Assembly: GCA_001557505.1 (NCBI GenBank)
Contig: LSAX01000006.1
Span: 2,108,001-2,172,000, forward strand
Length of the DNA: 64,000 nt
Direction of reading: 5' to 3'
DNA from: Reticulascus tulasneorum
Lineage: Eukaryota > Ascomycota > Sordariomycetes > Glomerellales > Reticulascaceae
Shown: positions 57,490-64,000 of the stretch, piece after piece
Layout: every line of letters begins with the position of its first letter
How positions within the stretch are numbered: position 1 is the first letter of the stretch
Position numbers and translations under genes: made by a program
The notes under the pieces: model-generated
Told to the model about the DNA's origin: nothing
The model's input: the letters and a program-made list of their open reading frames with translations, nothing else
Database searches by the model: none

Positions 57490-60433
57490 ATGCATCAACA
57501 AGCTCGACCTTCGCCGCGGGTCTCGTCCCCGGCTTCATCCCCCCAGACGAACCCCTCCCGAACGAACAACCCTAGAGAAGCTACACTTGGAGCTCGAGCA
57601 AGAGCTGGATCGAGCGCCTCGGGCCGTGAGGCTGTCGGCTCGCCCACTACTGAGACTGCTCCAGGTCTTGGCCCTCCAGCAGACTCGGTTAAGAAGCTGG
57701 ATCAGATAATTCAGGTACGGGAGGACCGCTGGCTGTTCTCCTTCCCTTGCGCCAGAAGCTAACTTGGCCAAGAATTTCCATACGAAAGCGGCTGCTCTGA
57801 TTCTGGAGTCTCGGATAAATCTAAACTTCCTTCGATCACAAGGAAACAAGAAGCTCAACAAATGGGTACGTCCACAACGCTCCCCCCTGGAACCTGGGGA
57901 GAACTTCTAATAGCACTGGCTGATGATTCTGTTGCTGCAGTTTCAAATCGAAACCAACGACTTCGAAGACTTTAGGGACGAGCTTCGAGTTTGGAGAACG
58001 TGCGGAAGCTTCGACAATAAGCCCCCGCCACTGATTATAGAAACATACTTAGATACGTCCCGTCTCTCGCCAAGCCAGAGCCTCGTCATAGTCGACGAGA
58101 ATGGGAAGAGGTGGGATGTTGTGGAGGCACTGAACTCTTCGGATACGTCCAACGATGGTAGCCCGACAGGTCTCGGGAAGCGGAACACAGAGGTCATCTT
58201 GGAGAGATGGCGGGTGGAGCTGAAGACGGTGCCCACAGATGTTGTCGATGATTTCGGCCCAACCTTACCCACGACTTACAAGAAGAGCATTGTGTTCTTC
58301 CGGTCGCTATTCGTTACGTCACGGGTGCTCCCATCGTGGAAATTCTCCCAGCAGGCGCTGACGAAAGGCGTGCACCCGTCACTGGAGCCGCGGTGTCGAA
58401 TCCGAACCAGCGAGCCGGAAACGCGGGGTCTGGATCGGTTACGACATCCATTGTATGACGGTCGGGGCGACGTGGTCACCGATTATGTGTTTGGCGACCT
58501 AGAAGTCCCAGTGGGCCGGTTTTGTGCCTCCGTGACATATCGAAATGAGTGCAACTTCCGAGTTGATGATGCCGAGTCCCTCCTCAGCTCCCGGTTTATG
58601 GGAGTTGACGAGAACTTCTTCAAGCCTTCTTTGCCACAACGAGACGATGGCCGTCGGCGCGAGTCACATGCTGAAGTTGGCTCTCTTCCATCGCATCAAC
58701 GCAATCGCAATCTGTCTGAACTACATCAGACATATGGCAGCTTATCTACTTTCCACGGCGAAGGAGCCCTGGGAACAAGCCCCATATCTGCCCTCAAAGC
58801 TGTGCGGCCTCCGGGATCCGACACAAGCTCGCCTCCCGGATCAACACCTGCAAGCATCGAGCCAGATCCGCCTCATTCGCTTCCCGCGTCAGGATACCAC
58901 TCCATCTCGAGACCGTCAATCCGCGGGTTCAGTAGTAGTGGTCGTAGACCATCCGTATCATTCCAACCTTTCAAGGCTGGATCGCTCTCGGGTTCACCCA
59001 TCCCCAGAACACTAGACTCGGAATCGCCCGCTTCTCCGCAGTCGATATCTCGTACCGCGGGGCTTGCAGCGCTCTCTCAGGCCCGGAACCGCACATCCCT
59101 CACTGCCGGCATGCCTGCATCCCTGCGTGGCGCACCTGCTCCTATTGATACCGCCGTGGTGGGATCCCCAAGACCCGCATCCACAAGCCGCTACAGCAGT
59201 AGTTTCACGCATCGCAGGGGGCGGTTGTCTTTTGGAGGAGCTAGCAGGGCCGGCGATGACGAGCAGGGTAGCAGTGGAAGGCAGAGTCTTTCGTCTTCTA
59301 TCGCGCAGCCTGGCTCCGGACTGCTGGCCGAAGCTGGTGGCGGGACTAGTTCTGGGTCGTTGCAGACAGACGACGACAACATCTCCGATTTTCTTAAAGC
59401 CTTGGACAGCAAGAAGACACTTAAGAGCTTCGAACCTGCCAAGAGGGGCGAATCGGCCACTAACAGAACAGTAGCCCAACTATCAAGGTTTCACATGATG
59501 AGAGAGTCTAACAACGCACTCACGGAATCGATGACTTCGTCGATGCAAATGCATCGCTCATCTAGCTCCTCAAGCCGGCAGCTCTCCAACGTTCCAAGCA
59601 TGGCAGCGCCGGCATCCGTATCCGTTTCTTCATCGCCCGGAAAACCCCTGTCGCCTCATACTCCCCATACTCCAGCTGTTCCGTCGCGCCTGAGCGAGAA
59701 CTCCATCATCAGCTATAACACAGCTCAAGCACGAGCTGCCGAGCGAGCTAGTGCTGCGCCAGAAAGCATGGGCGAGCTAGAACGGGAAGATACCATTACC
59801 CAAGATGGGACCACGGCCATTGACATCCCCATCTCGCCTCGACTTGGTACGCACAACAGGCGTTCCAGCTCTGTGGCACAACAGAATCGCGCTATGGCGG
59901 AAGACGACGATGCGGATCTTGCGTATGCAGCCCATCGAAGCATCAGTCTAGGTGCCGAGGATCGGGAACCGCCGACTATGAGCATGCTTCTAGGTCGACA
60001 AACCGAACCCGATTCCCCAGCACATCGCGAATCACCAAGCCTCCAGCCAGCTGCCGAGATACGGTCCCTTGGTTCGACAGACATGATGCGCCAGGGCTCG
60101 TCCGAAGGCTCCAAACCACCTGGCGGCCTCATTCTGCCAACTACTTCCAGCTCCCCATTCGGACGACGGCGGTATGGCGGTATGGGCTCGGTGGCTGGCC
60201 GAGGTCAGACGCCGCCGCATTCCTCACGAGGAAGCTTCACAGGATCAAGCGGACGATATGGGCGTGGCGACAATGATTTGCTCGATGAAGAGCCGTTACT
60301 CTTTGACATGTCTGAGATGGACGCCCAGTCACGACGAAGCCTGGAAGAGGGTCGTGGGGGTGGAAACGTTGGGTCTGGGTCGGGCGGTCGAGCCGAATTT
60401 GAGCCTCGAGGCACCAATCGACGGGGGTGGTAA
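57490..60433 (+). CDS. ATG13: Atg13, autophagy initiation (Atg1 kinase complex) subunit
   Basis: Three exons, 57490-57714, 57773-57865 and 57941-60433, with 58- and 75-nt introns, give 936 aa. After a disordered N terminus, the HORMA domain starts near residue 70 (KLDQIIQ|NFHTKAAALILESRINL, then KKLNKW|FQIETNDFEDF). It runs to about 310 through WRVELKTVPTD, TTYKKSIVFFRSLFVTSRVL and VPVGRFCASVTYRNECNF. The rest is long, Ser/Pro-rich and disordered. It includes the Atg1/Atg17-binding region with DDDNISDFLKALDSKKTLKS and many phosphorylatable serines. Atg13 recruits Atg1, Atg17 and the Atg9/Atg14 machinery at the pre-autophagosomal structure and is phosphorylated by TORC1 in rich medium. Length is typical for Sordariomycetes. 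HSE1 follows on the same strand. Confidence 0.95.
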
Positions 60434-61698
60434 GAAATGTTGCCACCTCGACTCAAACTGGTAGATTGGCAGTTCCAGGGCAGATCGGGTTGGTTACACG
60501 TATAAGTGCGTCGCCTTGGGGTGGCCACACCAATGGCATTGGTGTACGACAGGGCTGCTCACCTTCAGAGATTGAATACTAGAGGCATGTTAGGAGCGGG
60601 AGTAAGGTAGAGACGGGGCAAAGAGGTCTCAGTCGGAGTTTGAATTGTCTTGTCATATACATACAAATCTCAAACGGCACCGGGGGCATTTGGCGTTTGC
60701 TAGGTTGATATGGACATTGGCCGGTGCCGGCAGATTGGGGGTTGGAGTAAGGGCATTTTAAATTTAAGACTTGATAGAGAATGTATAAAGTGCGATACAA
60801 CCTTATTCCATCTCATGGATCTGCTGATGGTGGTGATTGTGGCCTTGAAGTGAGGTTTGAGGAAGATGGCATGTGGAGGCATTTCCACTCTATCTGATTA
60901 GAGACGAAAGAGACCGCGAGAAAGTCACCCTCTGAATAGCACAAGCAAGACGTTTCACGTTCTCTTCGAAAAGGTAGTTGAATGGCGGTACGACCGATAG
61001 GATTAGAACATATATGCTTTATACATTGACAATCTGATACTACAGTAAGTGAAGACAACATCAAGTCGATACTGAACTAGGAAAGTGTTCGTCCGAAAAT
61101 TGAAAAAGAGAAGATGCGCAACGAGCTTTACAGGCGACTACTACATAGGTATGTTTGACTACCCGTACGTACCTTCGCGACGGTTCGGTAGGGAGGGCTC
61201 CAAAGGGGCATTTATTAGCTTACCTTAGGTAAGGTAATTAAGGTAGAGTGGTGAGGTTGAACGTTATTTAGTACCTATTACGTAGTACACACTTCGGGAC
61301 ATAGTTATGCCATGTTCCGGGCATGTGTGGCGCGGCCGTGGGTGTGCGTGCGGTCCACGTAAGAGTTCGCCCAGGTGGGACAGCCAGCTAAGCCCCCCCT
61401 CTCATAGATGACGACCTGCCCACGTATGTACCCTGGAAGCAAGGCTACCCCCCAAGAACCCTCTGGGCAGGCTACATCACTACCTCCAACAACCTTTCCA
61501 CCCGCGTCCGCTCTCCACCACCCTCCACATCGCAGGCAGCACCTTTTGAACCGTCTTTATTTCTCTTTCTTTGTACCGCGAGAGTGCTAGAAAACCACGC
61601 CCCGCTCCGCAGACCAGACCCGAGCTCACTGACTGCTTCTTTTTGTTGGTGGTCCGCGAACTCTACTGGCAAGCAGTAGCTCAAAGCTCCTGCCCAAC
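60434..61698. other. Intergenic region between ATG13 and HSE1
   Basis: About 1.27 kb with the ATG13 3' UTR and HSE1 promoter. It contains the palindrome at 61220-61237 and nearby TACCTA/TACGTA motifs. No gene is seen. Confidence 0.55.
61220..61237. repeat. Palindrome TTACCTTA-GG-TAAGGTAA
   Basis: Perfect 8-bp arms around a 2-nt centre, followed at once by another AAGGTA copy. It belongs to the TACCT/AGGTA motif class seen across this window's gaps. Confidence 0.85.
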
Positions 61699-64000
61699 AT
61701 GTTTCGAGCCGCAGCAGCTGGACCCTTCGACGAGGGTGTCGGTAAGTCATGACATGTCCCAGGGAGGAGTCGCTTGTGGAAGAGGGGGACAGGGCTAACG
61801 GGAAATCTACCCTGCTACAGCTAAGGCGACGGATGAGAACCTGACCTCGGAAGATTGGGGAGCTATCATCGAGGTGTGCGATCGGGTATCCAGCGATCCA
61901 AATGGACCCAAGGAAGTTGTCCAGAGCATGATCAAGCGCCTGGCCCACAGAAATGCCAACGTGCAGCTATACACACTTGAGGTGAGTGGCGTGCTCCGAT
62001 ACTCCGGAGTTTTTGGAAAGACCTGGGGGGCTGACCTCATCGCCATGCGAATAGCTTGCGAACGCTCTCAGCCAAAACTGCGGCAAGAACATGCATCGCG
62101 AACTCTCGAGCCGGGCCTTCACCGATGCTATGCTGAAGCTCGCCAACGACCGCAACTCACATAACCAGGTCAAGGCGAAGATCTTGGAGCGAATGAAGGA
62201 ATGGTCCGACATGTTCAGCAAGGATGCCGAGCTGGGCATTATGTACGATGCTTATTATCGCCTCAAACAGAGCAACCCGACATTGCAACCCCCCTCGGCA
62301 CCACAAAAGACCGGACTCACCCAGTCGGATCGTCAGAAGGAAGAAGAGGAGCTGCAGATGGCGTTGAAGTTGTCGCTGGCCGAAGAGGAGCGCAAGAAGA
62401 AGGTGGTCGAATCTGGCAACGCCGCATCCTCCTCTGGTAGCGGGCCTTCTGGACAAGTAGCCCAGGCCCAAGCTCAGCCTGTTCCCGCCGGTACCACCGC
62501 CGCCACTGTGTCGAGGGTGCGCGCACTGTTCGACTTTGTCCCGTCCGAGCCCGGCGAGCTGGAATTCAAGAAGGGCGACGTGATTGCGGTTCTCGAGTCA
62601 GTCTACAAGGACTGGTGGCGAGGCTCGCTGAAGGGCAAGACTGGCATTTTCCCGTTGAACTACGTCGAGAAACTTACGGACCCCACACCGGACGAGCTGC
62701 AGCGGGAGGCGCAGATGGAGGCCGAGGTGTTCGCTGAGATAAAGAACGTGGAGAAGTTGCTTACTCTGCTGAGTACTTCTAATACGGCGCCGAGGGAAGA
62801 GGATAATGAGGAGATCTCGGTACGTTATCCAAACCCATGGGTTGGATCATCTCATTGCTAACCTACCTGCAGAAACTTTACCACCAGACATTGGCTATCC
62901 GGCCAAAGCTCATCAAGCTTATTGAGAAGTACTCACAGAAGAAGGGTAGGTTATGAGCCCCGCATGTTAATAGCGACACTCATACTGATCAAATACAGAC
63001 GATTTTACTCAGTTAAATGAGAAATTCATCAAGGCTCGCCGAGACTACGAGGCCTTGCTAGAGTCCTCCATGTCCCACCCCCCACAGCCGCAATACCATC
63101 AGTATGCCATGAGGCCAGGGGGTTATCCAAGTGGTGCGCCAGGAGGTTACCCACCTCAAGGGCCACCTCAGGGACCTCCCCAAGGGCATCCCCAGGGACA
63201 TCCTCAACAAGAGCAGAGATATTATACTCCTGCACCTCAAGGTGAGCCTCTCCAAATCTTGTATTGTCTTACAGATTGCTGATCCATCTCAGAACAGCAA
63301 CAGTATCCTCAATCTTCCCCGTCGCCTAACTTCCAAAGGCCGGGACAAGGCACGCCGGCGCCATTTTATGTCGCAGGTGCGGAAGTCCCTTCAACACACT
63401 CCCACCCCCCCGCGACAAGCCAGCAGTACCCTCAGCGTGACCAAACTCCCCGCCTACCATCAGGAGGGAAGCAACCAGCGCCGATTAACACCTCGTCGCC
63501 ACCACCGCAACAGTCCAATGCTTACACTCCTTACTCACAGCCCCCTAATCAGCGGCCACAGAGTACATATGGTGCTCAAGAGCTGGCAACGTCGGTATAT
63601 GACTCCCCCATTGCTCCCCACAATCCGAACTCGGCGGCAACCTACACGTCGTCTGTGTACTCGCAAGAGGACCATTACAACCCTGGCAGCCCTGTTATCG
63701 GCACATCGAACGTCCCCATTCCACCTCCATCATCATTCGCTCCAGCTCATCCACCTGGCCAGCCATCCCAACCACAGTACCACGGCTACCAGCCGCCGCC
63801 AAACCAAGACAACTATAATGCCCCGTCCCAAGCGCCTCCGCCGGTCCCTACTGGTGCAGCCCCAGCAATCCCTGGCTCAAGACCGCCGAATGTCATGACT
63901 CCGCCTCCGCTGCATCCGGGCGGGTCAGCCTATGATGCCCGGCAAGGGTTACCAAGCCAGGCGGGAGGCGGTCAACCGCAGTATAAGGCGTACGTGCCAC
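61699..64000 (+). CDS. HSE1: Hse1, ESCRT-0 subunit (STAM homologue), 3' end cut by window
   Basis: Six exons are visible: 61699-61741, 61821-61981, 62055-62819, 62873-62945, 62999-63241 and 63293 to the window edge. That is 664 codons without the stop. The VHS domain lies at about residues 15-145 (ATDENLTSEDWGAIIEVCDR, LANALSQNCGKNMHRELSSR). The UIM is EEEELQMALKLSLAEEE at about 164-180. The SH3 domain lies at about 220-275 (RVRALFDFVPSEPGELEF, YKDWWRGSLKGKTGIFP). A GAT-like helical region follows (KLYHQTLAIRPKLIKLIEKY, LNEKFIKARRDYEALLE). The C-terminal part is Pro/Gln-rich with PPQG repeats. Hse1 pairs with Vps27 on endosomes to capture ubiquitinated cargo for the multivesicular body. The ending KAYVP suggests the stop is close by. 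Confidence 0.95.
63151..63210. repeat. 12-bp tandem repeat in HSE1
   Basis: Five imperfect 12-bp units (CCACCTCAAGGG type) encode PPQG/HPQG repeats in the low-complexity tail of Hse1. Confidence 0.85.

Noticed and set aside
63131..63898. 255-codon frame in another phase over HSE1 exons 5-6
   Set aside because: It crosses an intron and arises from the Pro/Gln-rich repeats. The frame continuing the SH3/GAT protein is the correct one.

Overview
The window looks like nuclear DNA of a filamentous ascomycete (Pezizomycotina, probably a Sordariomycete). I recognise 24 genes in 64 kb on both strands. Most are interrupted by 43-80 nt introns with GTRNGT-like donors and CTAAC/CTGAC-type branch points. 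The families are fungal: ATG13, HSE1, TCO89, BUD22, BFR2 and PAN2, a fungal type III polyketide synthase, and the complex I assembly ATPase IND1/NUBPL. No transposon, rRNA, tRNA or CRISPR array was recognised, and nothing bacterial or viral was seen. All exon/intron models are manual: reading frames were joined at splice consensus sites and checked against remembered family motifs. The species-level assignment is an inference.

Layout, left to right. 1-1362 (-) is the N-terminal part of an ABCA-type transporter that runs off the left edge. 3883-6367 (-) is the DNA repair gene RAD4/XPC. 6681-13915 (-) is an accessory block on one strand: a DOPA 4,5-dioxygenase-like protein, a class I methyltransferase, a GPI-anchored von Willebrand A protein and a secreted 11-exon GH43 hydrolase. 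15467-22084 (+) carries BFR2 (18S rRNA processing) and PAN2 (mRNA deadenylation). 22565-23023 (-) is a small membrane protein. 25593-27037 (+) is a type III polyketide synthase standing alone between two large gene-poor gaps.

30138-43215 is a dense housekeeping stretch: an oxoglutarate-type mitochondrial carrier (+), TCO89 of TORC1 (-), an SPF30-like Tudor splicing factor (+), IND1 (-), a divergent centrin-like EF-hand protein (+), a Gfo/Idh/MocA dehydrogenase (-), an SDR (-) and BUD22 (+). 43443-45788 (-) is a pair of acidic genes that look lineage-specific, one F-box-like and one heptad-repeat coiled coil. 47476-48668 (-) is an oxodicarboxylate carrier with an 11-nt exon. 50176-54945 (+) is a very long single-exon ankyrin/RCC1/BTB protein. 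57490-60433 (+) is ATG13. 61699 to the right edge (+) is HSE1 (ESCRT-0), missing only its end.

Several genes touch linked processes. TCO89 belongs to TORC1, whose output restrains the ATG13 autophagy complex, and BFR2 and BUD22 serve small-subunit ribosome assembly, a growth-controlled process. I see no evidence that they form a cluster. The best leads for something less ordinary are the isolated type III PKS, the dioxygenase/methyltransferase neighbours, the F-box/coiled-coil pair and a few unusual splice structures.
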